This document shows positions 1 to 11,009 of a stretch of 64,000 nucleotides of DNA, piece by piece (positions within the stretch are counted from its first letter, which is position 1; the number at the start of each line of letters is the position of its first letter). The notes under the pieces are model-generated. The model had not been told where the DNA came from. It searched no databases and worked only from the letters and a program-made list of their open reading frames with translations. The translations under genes were made by a program, and so were the position numbers. The stretch is from an uncultured Pelagibacteraceae bacterium (lineage in GTDB: Bacteria > Pseudomonadota > Alphaproteobacteria > Pelagibacterales > Pelagibacteraceae): positions 1 through 64,000 of the forward strand of contig CACAHI010000001.1 of assembly GCA_902532225.1 (NCBI GenBank), given 5' to 3'.

Positions 1-208
1 TAACACCTGCGTTAATTCTCTGTATCCACAAAGATCTAAAATTTCTTTTTTTCGTCTTACGATCTCTATAAGCATATTGCATTGCTTTTTCCATTGCTTG
101 CCTTGCAACTCTTATAGTATTCTTTCTTCTTCCCCATTGGCCTTTTACAGCTTTAAGGACTTTTTTATGTTTCGCTTTACTTGTTGTTCCTCTTTTTACT
201 CTAGCCAT
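1..208 (-). CDS. rplT: 50S ribosomal protein L20 (partial, runs off window start)
   Basis: Reverse complement reads [69 protein letters not shown]; next to rpmI and infC. Confidence 0.96.
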   Translation of the reverse strand, partial: MARVKRGTTSKAKHKKVLKAVKGQWGRRKNTIRVARQAMEKAMQYAYRDRKTKKRNFRSLWIQRINAGV

Positions 209-209
209 T

Positions 210-416
210 TTAACCTCTTAAACTATAGGGCATATATGATTTTACAATTTTTCCGTCTTGTTTTGACATTATGGTTGTGCCCCTTTGTTTTCTAATTTGT
301 GAATTTGTTCTTTTAATCATCCCATGTCTTTTTCCTGATTGTGGCATTACAACTTTTCCTTTTGCAGTAATTTTAAATCTTTTTTTAGCTGAACTTTTTG
401 TTTTTAATTTAGGCAT
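210..416 (-). CDS. rpmI: 50S ribosomal protein L35
   Basis: 68 aa [22 protein letters not shown]...; synteny with rplT/infC. Confidence 0.96.
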   Translation of the reverse strand: MPKLKTKSSAKKRFKITAKGKVVMPQSGKRHGMIKRTNSQIRKQRGTTIMSKQDGKIVKSYMPYSLRG

Positions 417-460
417 GACGGAAGTTTATATAGATTCAAGAAAATTTTACAACAAGATAT

Positions 461-1009
461 TTATAATGGTTGGATAACCATTATCATTTGTTTTCCATCA
501 AATTTTGGCATTAATTCGACTTTGCCAATTAATTTCATGTCGTCTTGAATTTTTTTCATTAGTTCATGCCCTAGCTGAGGATGTTGCAACTCTCTTCCTT
601 TAAACTTGATAGTAAATTTAACCTTATCACCTTTTACAATAAATTTTTGGGCATTTTTAATTTTAAAAGAATAATCATGAACATCCGTGACTGGACGTAA
701 TTTAATTTCTTTAAGTTCAATTTTTTTTTGTTTCTTTTTTGCTTTATTTGCTTTTTTTTGTTGGTCATATTTAAATTTTCCTATGTCCATCACCTTACAA
801 ACGGGTGGCCTAGCATTTGGAGCTATTTCTATTAGATCTAAGTCTTCATTTTTTGCAATATTTATAGCTTCATTAACATTTAATACTCCAAGATTATTAC
901 CTGAGCTATCTATTACCTGTACCTCCGATGAAGTAATTCTATGGTTTATTTTTGGACCCTTAGGTTTATTTTTTCTTTGAAAATAGTTTTTATGATTATT
1001 AAACGGCAC
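461..1009 (-). CDS. infC: Translation initiation factor IF-3
   Basis: Typical IF-3 sequence (INHRITSSEVQVIDSSGNNLGV..., KEIKLRPVTDVHDY). Confidence 0.97.
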   Translation of the reverse strand: MPFNNHKNYFQRKNKPKGPKINHRITSSEVQVIDSSGNNLGVLNVNEAINIAKNEDLDLIEIAPNARPPVCKVMDIGKFKYDQQKKANKAKKKQKKIELKEIKLRPVTDVHDYSFKIKNAQKFIVKGDKVKFTIKFKGRELQHPQLGHELMKKIQDDMKLIGKVELMPKFDGKQMIMVIQPL

Positions 1010-2926
1010 TTAAATTGATGGAACCTTATTTAATGAGGAATAAGTTTCTAGAAATTTTTTTACTTCCATGTTTTCTTGTTTTGTAGAATCCAATTGTCTA
1101 ATAGTTACTGTGTTACTGTCAACTTCTTTTTTACCACAAATTAGTAATATTGGTACTTTACTAAGAGAATGTTCTCTTATCTTATAATTTAAATTATGAT
1201 TTTTTAAATCAACTTCACAATTTAAACCTATGCTATTGATTTTGTTATATATTTTTTTCGCATAATCATCAAATTCTGCTGATACTGGAATTACTACTAC
1301 CTGAAGTGGGTTTATCCAGAAGGGAAGTTTTCCAGCATAGTTCTCTATTAATATGCCAATAAATCTCTCAAGTGACCCAAATAATGCTCTATGTAACATA
1401 ACTGGAATTTTTTTTGATCCATCTTTATCTACAAATGTAGCACCTAATCTTTCGGGTAAATTCAAATCTACTTGTAAGGTTCCACATTGCCAATCTCTTC
1501 CTATTGCATCTCTTAGAACAAATTCAATCTTTGGTCCATAAAATGCTCCTTCTCCTTTATTTATAGTGTATTCTAATTTTGATGCTTTAACTGCTTCAAG
1601 CAATGCCGCTTCGGCTTTATCCCAAACTTTATCATTTCCAACTCTAGTTTCTGGTCTATCTGAATATTTTAATATTACATTTGAAAAACCCAAATCTTTA
1701 TAAATATCTAAAATTAAATTTGTTACTGATAAAGATTCCTCAGTAATTTGATCTTCTGTACAAAAAATATGTGCATCATCTTGGGTAAACGCTCTAACTC
1801 TCATCAGTCCATGAAGAGCACCTGACGGTTCATATCTATGAACTTTTCCAAATTCAGACATTTTAAGTGGTAAATCTCTATAACTTTTTAATCCCTGGTT
1901 AAACACTTGGACACAACCAGGACAATTCATTGGTTTGATTGCAAATACTTTTTCGTCAGGAGTAGTAGAAGTATACATATGTTGACCAAATTTTTCCCAA
2001 TGTCCTGATTTTTCCCATAAAGATCTATCTAATATTTCAGGAGTATTTATTTCTTTATAACCAGCTTGTTTTTGTTTATTTCTCATGTAGTCAATTAATT
2101 TTTGAAACAAAGACCAACCTTTTTCATGCCAAAAAACTGACCCTGGGCTTTCTTCTCTGAAATGAAATAAATCCATTTCTTTTCCTAATTTTCTATGATC
2201 TCTTTTTTCTGCCTCTTCAATTCTTTTTAAATATTCATCAAGTTCTTTTTGAGATGGCCATGCTGTTCCATAAATTCTTTGCAACATTTCATTTTTTGAG
2301 TCACCTCTCCAATACGCACCGGCAACTTTCATTAGCTTAAAATACTTTCCAATTTTTCCTGTTGAAGTTAGATGTGGGCCTCTACATAAATCATGCCATT
2401 TTCCATGAAAATAGATGGATACTTCTTCTCCTTTTGGAATACTTTTTATTATTTCTGCTTTGTAAATTTCTCCAGCTTTTTTAAAATGTTCTATAGCTTT
2501 ATCTCTTTCCCACACTTCTCTATGCGTTTGTTCATCTCTTTCAACAATTTCTTTCATTTTTTTTTCTATTTTTTGAAGATCTTCTTCAGTAAAAGTTTCT
2601 TTTCTCGCAAAATCATAATAAAAACCATTTTCTATTACTGGTCCTATGGTTACTTGAGTTCCCGGAAAAAGTTCTTGTACTGCCATTGCTAAAACATGTG
2701 CTGTATCATGTCTTATTATTTCTACCCCTTCTTTGTCTTTAGAAGTATAAATTTTTACAGAGCAATCATTTTCTATTTCAAAATTTAAGTCCCTTAAATT
2801 TCCATCAACGCTTATTACTAATGCTTGCTTTGATAAAGATTTACTTATTTTCTCAGCAATTTTTAATCCAGTAACTTTCTTGTCAAAAGCTAGTGTATTT
2901 CCATCTGGCAATTTTATATTTGGCAT
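1010..2926 (-). CDS. thrS: Threonyl-tRNA synthetase
   Basis: 638 aa with TGS domain, HDTAHVLA, MNCPGC and class II synthetase motifs. Confidence 0.98.
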   Translation of the reverse strand: MPNIKLPDGNTLAFDKKVTGLKIAEKISKSLSKQALVISVDGNLRDLNFEIENDCSVKIYTSKDKEGVEIIRHDTAHVLAMAVQELFPGTQVTIGPVIENGFYYDFARKETFTEEDLQKIEKKMKEIVERDEQTHREVWERDKAIEHFKKAGEIYKAEIIKSIPKGEEVSIYFHGKWHDLCRGPHLTSTGKIGKYFKLMKVAGAYWRGDSKNEMLQRIYGTAWPSQKELDEYLKRIEEAEKRDHRKLGKEMDLFHFREESPGSVFWHEKGWSLFQKLIDYMRNKQKQAGYKEINTPEILDRSLWEKSGHWEKFGQHMYTSTTPDEKVFAIKPMNCPGCVQVFNQGLKSYRDLPLKMSEFGKVHRYEPSGALHGLMRVRAFTQDDAHIFCTEDQITEESLSVTNLILDIYKDLGFSNVILKYSDRPETRVGNDKVWDKAEAALLEAVKASKLEYTINKGEGAFYGPKIEFVLRDAIGRDWQCGTLQVDLNLPERLGATFVDKDGSKKIPVMLHRALFGSLERFIGILIENYAGKLPFWINPLQVVVIPVSAEFDDYAKKIYNKINSIGLNCEVDLKNHNLNYKIREHSLSKVPILLICGKKEVDSNTVTIRQLDSTKQENMEVKKFLETYSSLNKVPSI

Positions 2927-4086
2927 TAATTTATTTTTTTAAATAGTTTTTTATACTCTGTGTACGTAGAAAAACACATTTTTTCAATTTCAAATTTTTT
3001 TAAAACATGTTTTCTAGCTTCTGTACCCATTGATTCTAAAGTTTGACGGTCTAAATTTAATACATGAACTATTTTATCAGCTAATTTTTCAACATTTTTA
3101 TTTTCAAATAAAAAACCTGTTTTATTGTCTATTATTGTTTCTATTGAACCACCAATGTTGCTTGCGATAATAGGTTTTTCCATTGATTGTGCTTCCACTG
3201 ATACTCTTCCAAAAGCCTCTGGTTCAATTGAAGCAGATATAACTATTCTTGAAACTTTATACGCTATTGGCATTAATTCACATTTTTCAATAAATTTTAA
3301 ACTTTCATGAAGTCTGTATCTATCAACTAAACTTTCTAATTTTTTTTTGTATATTTTTCTACCTTGATCGCTACCAAGTATTATAGCGTAAAAGGGAAAC
3401 TTATAATGTTCATTAATCCTATTTAAAGCTTCTATGAATAATTCTTGGCCTTTCCAAGACGTAAGTCGCCCTGGTAACAAAATTATAGGTCTATCGTTTT
3501 TGATTCCCCATTGCTTTATAATTTTTTCTTCATCTCTATGATTGATTTTTGTTGAGTGAAAATATTCTGTATTTATTCCTCTAAATATAACCATAAATTT
3601 TTTTATTCCACTTACATAATCAGAGTACTTTTCATTAATGTGTGAAAATATGAAATTTGAACCAGCAATAACTAGATCGGATCTTAACATTACCGAATTA
3701 TAAAACTTTTTAATTTTATTATTAAAATTATATGTGCCGTGAAATGTAGTGACAAATTTTCTCCTTGTTAATCTTGTTGCAATTAGACATGACCAAGCTG
3801 GTGCCCTGCTTCTTGCATGAACAATATCAATATTGAAAATCAAAATAACTATAGATAATATTATTGAATTAATTAACATCAAAATTGGATTTTTGGATTG
3901 TACAGGCAGGCGAATAAGTTTTACTTTTTTTTTATTTAAATATTTTATTAATTCTCCACCACTTGTTACAATAAAAGATCCTACCTTATTTTCGGCCAAA
4001 TAGTGTGCGAGGTCGTAACATCCTGTTTCAGCACCTCCATATCCAAGTCTGGGGATTACTTGTAAAACTTTTAATTTTGATGACAT
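2926..4086 (-). CDS. Glycosyltransferase family 4 (GT-B fold)
   Basis: VIPRLGYGGAETGCYDLA N-terminus and EPEAFGRVSVEAQSMEKPIIASNIGG C-terminal motif. Confidence 0.9.
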   Translation of the reverse strand: MSSKLKVLQVIPRLGYGGAETGCYDLAHYLAENKVGSFIVTSGGELIKYLNKKKVKLIRLPVQSKNPILMLINSIILSIVILIFNIDIVHARSRAPAWSCLIATRLTRRKFVTTFHGTYNFNNKIKKFYNSVMLRSDLVIAGSNFIFSHINEKYSDYVSGIKKFMVIFRGINTEYFHSTKINHRDEEKIIKQWGIKNDRPIILLPGRLTSWKGQELFIEALNRINEHYKFPFYAIILGSDQGRKIYKKKLESLVDRYRLHESLKFIEKCELMPIAYKVSRIVISASIEPEAFGRVSVEAQSMEKPIIASNIGGSIETIIDNKTGFLFENKNVEKLADKIVHVLNLDRQTLESMGTEARKHVLKKFEIEKMCFSTYTEYKKLFKKIN

Positions 4087-4129
4087 ATGATAAAATAATA
4101 TAATATCAGAATAGTTCTATAAAACTTAC

Positions 4130-4894
4130 ATGAAAAAATATAAATTTATTAAAATTTCCAAAACTAAAAAACTTAGATATATAGGCAATTATTTCAAAAA
4201 AAACCTATATATAATTTTCCTTCATGGTTTTGCTTCTGATATTGAGGGAAAAAAACCAAATTCTCTTAAAAAATATGCAGTAAAAAATAGATTAGGTTTT
4301 CTAGCTATGGAATATTCAGGACATGGAAAATCTTCAGGCAAATTTACTAGTGGAAACATAAGCACTTGGGCAAATGATGCAAAAAAATCAATAAAAAAAA
4401 TTGTGAAAAGAAATAATTTTATTTTGGTTGGGTCCAGCATGGGATCCTGGGTTTCTTTAATTTTATTCAAATATTTTAAAAAACAAATTAAAGGATTTGT
4501 TGGAATAGGGTCTGCTCCAGAATTTACATCAAGACTTATGTGGAAAAAATTTAATAAAAAAATAAAATATGAAATTATTAAAAATAAAGTCTGTAAAATA
4601 AAAATTGAAAATTATGAATATATGATAAGCCATCAATTAATTAAAGATGGAAAAAAAAACAAAAATAAAGTTTTGAATAAAAAAATTAAGTCAAATATTT
4701 ACGTGACCATGATACATGGAAAAAAAGATGAAGTTGTGCCAGTTCATTATTCAAAAAAAGTTCTTAATATTTTTACTCAAGCAGAGAAAAAGCTTAAAAT
4801 AGTTAAAAAGGGTGACCATAGTTTATCATCAAATAAAAATCTAAAATTAATTATAAAAGAATTAAATCTGATTGTTCAAAAAATTATTAACTAG
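4130..4894 (+). CDS. Alpha/beta hydrolase
   Basis: FLHGFASD, GSSMGSW nucleophile elbow, late GDHS. Confidence 0.85.
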   Translation: MKKYKFIKISKTKKLRYIGNYFKKNLYIIFLHGFASDIEGKKPNSLKKYAVKNRLGFLAMEYSGHGKSSGKFTSGNISTWANDAKKSIKKIVKRNNFILVGSSMGSWVSLILFKYFKKQIKGFVGIGSAPEFTSRLMWKKFNKKIKYEIIKNKVCKIKIENYEYMISHQLIKDGKKNKNKVLNKKIKSNIYVTMIHGKKDEVVPVHYSKKVLNIFTQAEKKLKIVKKGDHSLSSNKNLKLIIKELNLIVQKIIN

Positions 4895-7800
4895 CTATAC
4901 CAATATTTTTTTTATTAGATAATGGATTTTCAAGTTTATCTATCATCTCTTTTGGACAAACTTGGTAAAAATGTTCTAACTCATTTTCAAAATTATACAA
5001 AATTTTTTTTGAATGATTAGATTTTGTTTCTGTATAATGTTTTAATATTAATTCTTTTAAAAATTTTTTCCAATAATCAGTGTCTAGCCTTTGCCAAATA
5101 ACCGTTTCTGGATTTACTTTTTTTTCAAAATCATTTTTTTCATCATAAATAAACGCCATGCCACCAGTCATTCCTGCAGCAAAATTATCTCCAACATCGC
5201 CTAAAATTACCACATTTCCACCTGTCATATATTCACAGCCATTTGAATCACATCCTTCAATAACTGAATTAGCCCCCGAGTTTCTGACTGCAAATCTTTC
5301 TCCTGCTTGACCTGAAGCAAATAAAAAGCCAGACGTCGCACCATACAAAACAGTATTTCCAATGATAGTATTTTGATTTGATATCAAATTACTTTCATCT
5401 TGCAGACTTATAGAAATTGTAGCTCCAGATAAGCCCTTTCCAACATAATCATTCGCATCTCCTTTAAGATTTAATTTTAGACCTTGTACTCCAAAGGCAC
5501 CAAAGGACTGCCCTGCTGATCCAATAAAATTAAGAGTAATTAGATTTTCATCTAATTTTTTTTCGCCAAATTTTTTGTATAAATTGTAAGAAATTCTTGT
5601 TCCTACAGCTCTATTTGTATTTTCAATTTTATAATTTTTTTCAATTGGATCCTTTTTGTTTATTGATTGCTCGATTTCAGGCCAAATTTTTTGATCAATA
5701 GTTCCTGGAACCTGGATTATAGAACTATTTTCACAATACCTTTTATTTTCTCCAGGATCGGCTTGCACAAAAAGAGGATTTAGGTCTAGATCGTCTAGAT
5801 TCGGAGAACCTTTGTTTACCTGTTTTAAAAGATCTGTTCTACCTATAACCTCATTCAAATTCTTAAAACCAAGCCTAGCTAGAATTTCTCTAACTTCTTT
5901 AGCAATAAAAGTGAAAAGATTCACTACTTTGTCTGGAGTTCCACTAAATTTTTTTCTTAACTCTTCATCTTGAGTACAAATACCAACTGGACAAGTATTT
6001 GAATGACATTGTCTTACCATAATGCATCCCATTGCAACTAATGCTGTAGTAGCTATACCAAATTCTTCTGCTCCCATCATGGCTGCTATAACTACGTCTC
6101 TTCCAGTTTTAATTCCACCATCTGTTCTCAATGTTACCGAATGTCTTAGATTATTTAATGTTAATACTTGGTTTGCTTCTGTTAAACCCATTTCCCAAGG
6201 TACACCTACATATTTAACACTTGTTTGAGGTGTAGCTCCAGTACCTCCATTATGACCAGAAATCAAAATAATATCTGCTTTTGCTTTTGCAACTCCTGCA
6301 GCAATAGTTCCCACTCCTGATGAAGCAACTAATTTTACTCCGACTCTAGCATTTGGATTAATTTGTTTTAAATCATATATAAGCTGAGCTAAATCTTCTA
6401 TAGAGTAGATATCATGATGAGGTGGAGGAGATATTAAAGTCACCCCAGGTGTTGAATGTCTTAGTTTTGCAATTTCTTTAGTAACTTTAAAACCTGGGAG
6501 CTGTCCTCCTTCACCGGGTTTAGCACCTTGAGCAATTTTAATTTCTATTTCGTTACAATTATTTAAGTAATTTATTGTTACACCAAATCTAGCTGAAGCT
6601 ATTTGTTTTACTCTTGAATTGGCTGAATCTCCATTATCTAACCTTTTAAATCTTTTCTCATCTTCTCCTCCTTCTCCACTGCAAGAAGCACCTTTAATTC
6701 TATTCATAGCTATTGCTAAAGTTTCGTGGGCTTCCTTGGATAAGGCTCCATGGGACATGCTCCCACTTCCAAAACGTTTGAGTATATTTTCTGCTGGTTC
6801 AACCTGAGAAATATCGATAGAATTTTTTAAATATCTTTGTCTAAAATCAATTAAATCTCTTAGATTTATTGGTGGCAATTCATATATTCCTTTTGCATAT
6901 TTTTTATATAAATCGTAAGAATTTTTTGTAACCGATGTTTGAAGTAGATGAATTAAGTTTCCTTGGTACTGATGCGTTTCTCCGTTTTTTCTAAATTTGT
7001 AAAGGCCACCAATAGGTAAAATGTTTGAATTATTTTCAAATGCACTTTGATGATTTGTTCTAATTTTTTTTTCTATTCCTGTTAATCCGATTCCTGAAAT
7101 TTTTGACAGCACTCCTGGAAAATATTCATTTACAATAGTTCTGCTTAAACCTACGGTTTCAAAATTACAGCCACCTCTGTAAGAACTAATTACAGATATG
7201 CCCATTTTAGACATAATTTTTAATAAACCGTAGTTGACTGACTTTACATATTTTCTAACACATTCGTCATAGGTTAGCTTTGGGAAAAGTTTTTTTTGAA
7301 ATCTTTGATAAATACTATCTAAAGCAAGATAAGGATTTACAGTTGTAGCTCCAACACCAATCAAAGTTGCAAATGAATGGGTATCTAATGCTTCACCAGT
7401 TTGAACATTTATAGAAACATATCCTCTTAGTTTTAAATTTATTAAATGAGTATTTATTGCACCAATGCATAAAAGCATTGGCATTGGCATTTTATTTTCT
7501 GATATATTTTTATCTGATAGTACTATTTGAGTAATTCCTTGCCTTACAGCAATTTCAGACTCTTTTTTTATTTTTTCTATAGCATTTTCTAACGTTTCAT
7601 CATCAACAAATGTGCAATCTATTAGTTTATGGTTATCACCAAAGTAAGATAAAAAGTTTTCAAACTGTGAATTAGATAATATTGGACTTTCTAAAACATA
7701 AATATTTTTTTCTGTTAAATTATTAAAATCTAAAATATTTCCTAGATTGCCAAATCTTGTTTTTAGACTCATTACTTTATTTTCTCTTAAAGAATCTATT

Positions 7801-9395
7801 GGTGGGTTTGTAACTTGACTAAAATTTTGTCTAAAATAGTGATATAGTGGTCTATACTTATCAGACAAAACTGCCAAAGGAGTATCATCACCCATTGAAC
7901 CAGTAGCTTCTTTTTCATCTTCTACCATTGGATGCAAAATTAACTCTAAATCTTCTAAGCTATAACCAAAACAATGTTGTTTTTGCCTTAATTCATTACT
8001 TTCAAAAATATTTTTTTCATTTTTAATTTGAAATTTTTTATCCAAGTCAATTATTTGATTATTAAAATCTTTATATTCTTTTGCTAAGTAATTTTTTATT
8101 TGATTATTTGTATAAACTTTTCCTTTATCTATTCTTACACCTAAAATATCTCCTGGGCCTAATCTTCCTTTAGATACAATTAATTTTTCATTAAATTCAA
8201 TCATTCCTGTTTCAGATCCAGCAAATAGTAATTTATCTTTTGTTACAGAATATCTTAGTGGTCTTAAACCATTTCTGTCATTTGCAACTATCACCCATTC
8301 ATTATCTGTAGCAGCTATTGCTGCTGGACCATCCCAAGGTTCCATTGTGCTATTAAGAAAATTAAATAACTGTCGCTGATCTTTTGATAAAATTTTACTT
8401 TTTTTTGACCATGCATCAGGAATTAACATTAGTTTTGCTAAAGGAGCAGATTGTCCAGATATATTTAATAGTTCAAAAACATTGTCTAAGGATGCAGAGT
8501 CTGAATTACCTGATGGAATTACTGGTTTAAGATTTTCAATATCATCAAATATTGGGCTAAACATTTCTTGCTCGTGCACTTTCATCCAATTAATATTTCC
8601 TTTTAGAGTGTTTATTTCTCCATTATGAGCTAATGCTCTAAATGGCTGAGCCAAATCCCAACTTGGAGCAGTATTTGTAGAAAATCTTTGATGGAAAATT
8701 GCAAATCTAGATACAAATCTCTCATCTTTTAAATCAGGATAAAAATCAGAAAGCGCTTCCGCTAAAAACATTCCCTTATAGATAATTGATTTAGAACTAA
8801 ATGAACAAATATAAAAACTGTTTAAATTATTAACTACAGCTTCTTTCTCTATTCTTCTTCTGGACTCATACAATTTTATTTCTAACTTTTTTCCAGTAAT
8901 TAATTTATCATTATGATTAAATAAAACTTGTGCTATTTCTGGCCTAGTTAATTCTGCTTTTTCTCCTAAAACTTTTGGATTAACTGGGACCTGTCTCCAT
9001 CCATAAATATTAAAATTACTTTTAGTGAGGATACTTTCTATAATCGTCCTACATTGTTCTTGCGCCGAATAATTATTTCTAGGAAGAAATACCATTCCAA
9101 CACAAACTTCTGAATTATCATGTGAATGACCTGTATTTTCTATTTTTTCTATAAAAAAATCCTGAGGTATTTCAACATGAATTCCAGCTCCATCTCCAGT
9201 CTTACCGTCTGCATCAACAGCTCCTCTATGCCAAACGGCCTTTAGTGCTTCAATTCCATACTCAACTACTTTTCTTGATTTTTTTCCTTCTGTAGAAGCA
9301 ACGAGTCCTACTCCACAAGAATCATGTTCTTGACTTTCTGAATAAACATTATTTTTTTTTAATAAATTTAAATTTTTTTCTCTAATTTTGATCAT
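4887..9395 (-). CDS. gltB: Glutamate synthase large subunit
   Basis: 1502 aa; DSCGVGLVAS amidotransferase N-terminus, Fe-S and GXGXG C-terminal domains; next to gltD. Confidence 0.97.
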   Translation of the reverse strand: MIKIREKNLNLLKKNNVYSESQEHDSCGVGLVASTEGKKSRKVVEYGIEALKAVWHRGAVDADGKTGDGAGIHVEIPQDFFIEKIENTGHSHDNSEVCVGMVFLPRNNYSAQEQCRTIIESILTKSNFNIYGWRQVPVNPKVLGEKAELTRPEIAQVLFNHNDKLITGKKLEIKLYESRRRIEKEAVVNNLNSFYICSFSSKSIIYKGMFLAEALSDFYPDLKDERFVSRFAIFHQRFSTNTAPSWDLAQPFRALAHNGEINTLKGNINWMKVHEQEMFSPIFDDIENLKPVIPSGNSDSASLDNVFELLNISGQSAPLAKLMLIPDAWSKKSKILSKDQRQLFNFLNSTMEPWDGPAAIAATDNEWVIVANDRNGLRPLRYSVTKDKLLFAGSETGMIEFNEKLIVSKGRLGPGDILGVRIDKGKVYTNNQIKNYLAKEYKDFNNQIIDLDKKFQIKNEKNIFESNELRQKQHCFGYSLEDLELILHPMVEDEKEATGSMGDDTPLAVLSDKYRPLYHYFRQNFSQVTNPPIDSLRENKVMSLKTRFGNLGNILDFNNLTEKNIYVLESPILSNSQFENFLSYFGDNHKLIDCTFVDDETLENAIEKIKKESEIAVRQGITQIVLSDKNISENKMPMPMLLCIGAINTHLINLKLRGYVSINVQTGEALDTHSFATLIGVGATTVNPYLALDSIYQRFQKKLFPKLTYDECVRKYVKSVNYGLLKIMSKMGISVISSYRGGCNFETVGLSRTIVNEYFPGVLSKISGIGLTGIEKKIRTNHQSAFENNSNILPIGGLYKFRKNGETHQYQGNLIHLLQTSVTKNSYDLYKKYAKGIYELPPINLRDLIDFRQRYLKNSIDISQVEPAENILKRFGSGSMSHGALSKEAHETLAIAMNRIKGASCSGEGGEDEKRFKRLDNGDSANSRVKQIASARFGVTINYLNNCNEIEIKIAQGAKPGEGGQLPGFKVTKEIAKLRHSTPGVTLISPPPHHDIYSIEDLAQLIYDLKQINPNARVGVKLVASSGVGTIAAGVAKAKADIILISGHNGGTGATPQTSVKYVGVPWEMGLTEANQVLTLNNLRHSVTLRTDGGIKTGRDVVIAAMMGAEEFGIATTALVAMGCIMVRQCHSNTCPVGICTQDEELRKKFSGTPDKVVNLFTFIAKEVREILARLGFKNLNEVIGRTDLLKQVNKGSPNLDDLDLNPLFVQADPGENKRYCENSSIIQVPGTIDQKIWPEIEQSINKKDPIEKNYKIENTNRAVGTRISYNLYKKFGEKKLDENLITLNFIGSAGQSFGAFGVQGLKLNLKGDANDYVGKGLSGATISISLQDESNLISNQNTIIGNTVLYGATSGFLFASGQAGERFAVRNSGANSVIEGCDSNGCEYMTGGNVVILGDVGDNFAAGMTGGMAFIYDEKNDFEKKVNPETVIWQRLDTDYWKKFLKELILKHYTETKSNHSKKILYNFENELEHFYQVCPKEMIDKLENPLSNKKNIGIAS

Positions 9396-10840
9396 GCGAC
9401 TTGTTTCTTTTTTTCATAACTTGTTTTTAAATACTTACCGATTGACATGGCTGCATCTCTTCCGTCTTTAATCGCCCAAACAACTAATGAAGCTCCTCTT
9501 ACAATATCTCCTGCAGCAAAAACACCTTGTAAATTGGTTTCCATTGTATCAAAATCAGTTTTAATTGTTCCCCATCTAGTAATTTGAAGATTACTTTCGT
9601 TAAATAAATATGGAAGGTTTTCTGGATCAAATCCAAGAGCTTTAATTACAATATCTGCTTTTAAACTAAATTCTGAATTATTTTCAACAACTGGCTTGCT
9701 TCTCCCACTTTCATCAGGTTGTCCTAATTTCATTTTATCAATTAAGATATTTTCAACTTTATCAATACCTTCAAACTTCTTTGGGCTAGATAACCAAACA
9801 AACTCAACACCTTCTTCTTCTGCATTGAATACTTCTCTTGCTGAACCTGGCATATTCTCTCTGTCTCTCCTATATAAACATTTTACAGATTTTGCATTTT
9901 GCCTTATCGATGTTCTTACACAGTCCATTGCGGTATCTCCACCTCCTATAACAATTATATTTTTCCCTTGAGCATTAAGTGTGCCATTATCAAACATCTC
10001 AACTTTGTCACCTAATCCTTTTTTATTTGATGCTGTTAAAAAATCCATTGCAGGAAAAATATTTTTTAAATCACTTCCAGGAATTTCTATTTCACGAGGT
10101 TTATAAACTCCGGTTGCGATAAGTATTGCGTCATGTTTTTCTTTTAGTTCGCCTAATGTTGCATCTTTTCCTACTTCAAAATTTTGAATAAATTTTATGC
10201 CACCTTTTTTTAAAAGATTTGTTCTTCTTTCAACTACAAATTTTTCTAGTTTAAAATTTGGAATACCATATATAAGGAGACCTCCTGGACGATCATATCT
10301 GTCATAAATTGTCACTTGATAACCTTCTTTTCTCAATTGCTCAGCACAAGCTAATCCTGCCGGTCCTGCACCTATTATACCTATTGATTGTTTTTTTTCT
10401 GATTTAACCTTTATGGGTTCGATCCATTTATTCTCCCATGCATTTTCAGTAATAAACTTTTCTACGGATCCTATTGTTACCGTTCCGTGTCCTGATTGTT
10501 CAATTACACAATTGCCCTCGCATAATCTATCTTGGGGACAAATTCTTCCACAAACTTCGGGCATGTTATTAGTACTTTGTGAAAGTTCGTAAGCCTCCTT
10601 AAGTCTTCCTTCAGCTGTAAGTTTTAACCAATCTGGAATATTGTTACTTAAAGGACAATGAACTTGGCAAAAAGGAACTCCACATTGAGAACACCTACTA
10701 GACTGTTCTTTTGCCTTTTCATTTATGAATTCTTTATAGATTTCATTAAAGTCGTCCTTACGCTCAATAATCTCTCTTTTAGGTGGGTTTTGTTGACCTA
10801 ATTTTACAAATTTAAGCATTTTTTCTGTCATATAGATCAT
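9392..10840 (-). CDS. gltD: Glutamate synthase small subunit
   Basis: CSQCGVPFCQVHCPLSNNIPDW, GAGPAGLACAEQL; overlaps gltB by 4 nt. Confidence 0.97.
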   Translation of the reverse strand: MIYMTEKMLKFVKLGQQNPPKREIIERKDDFNEIYKEFINEKAKEQSSRCSQCGVPFCQVHCPLSNNIPDWLKLTAEGRLKEAYELSQSTNNMPEVCGRICPQDRLCEGNCVIEQSGHGTVTIGSVEKFITENAWENKWIEPIKVKSEKKQSIGIIGAGPAGLACAEQLRKEGYQVTIYDRYDRPGGLLIYGIPNFKLEKFVVERRTNLLKKGGIKFIQNFEVGKDATLGELKEKHDAILIATGVYKPREIEIPGSDLKNIFPAMDFLTASNKKGLGDKVEMFDNGTLNAQGKNIIVIGGGDTAMDCVRTSIRQNAKSVKCLYRRDRENMPGSAREVFNAEEEGVEFVWLSSPKKFEGIDKVENILIDKMKLGQPDESGRSKPVVENNSEFSLKADIVIKALGFDPENLPYLFNESNLQITRWGTIKTDFDTMETNLQGVFAAGDIVRGASLVVWAIKDGRDAAMSIGKYLKTSYEKKKQVA

Positions 10841-11009
10841 CTATATCTTATAGAATTAGTCATTTAAAGTCGATTTAGGTCAATAAAATTGACTTATATA
10901 TAATTTTTTCCTTTATTTTATAGCGTTTTTACCTTTTGTGCATATCTAATATGCTTTCAAGTAATTGCTTTATTTCAATAGTATTTTGTTTATTTAAATA
11001 AATATCCCT

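Noticed and set aside
77-477. Plus-strand ORFs antisense to rplT/rpmI/infC and similar antisense ORFs throughout the track
   Set aside because: Antisense to confidently identified genes, with Phe/Ser/Leu-rich composition typical of the reverse of AT-rich coding sequence.
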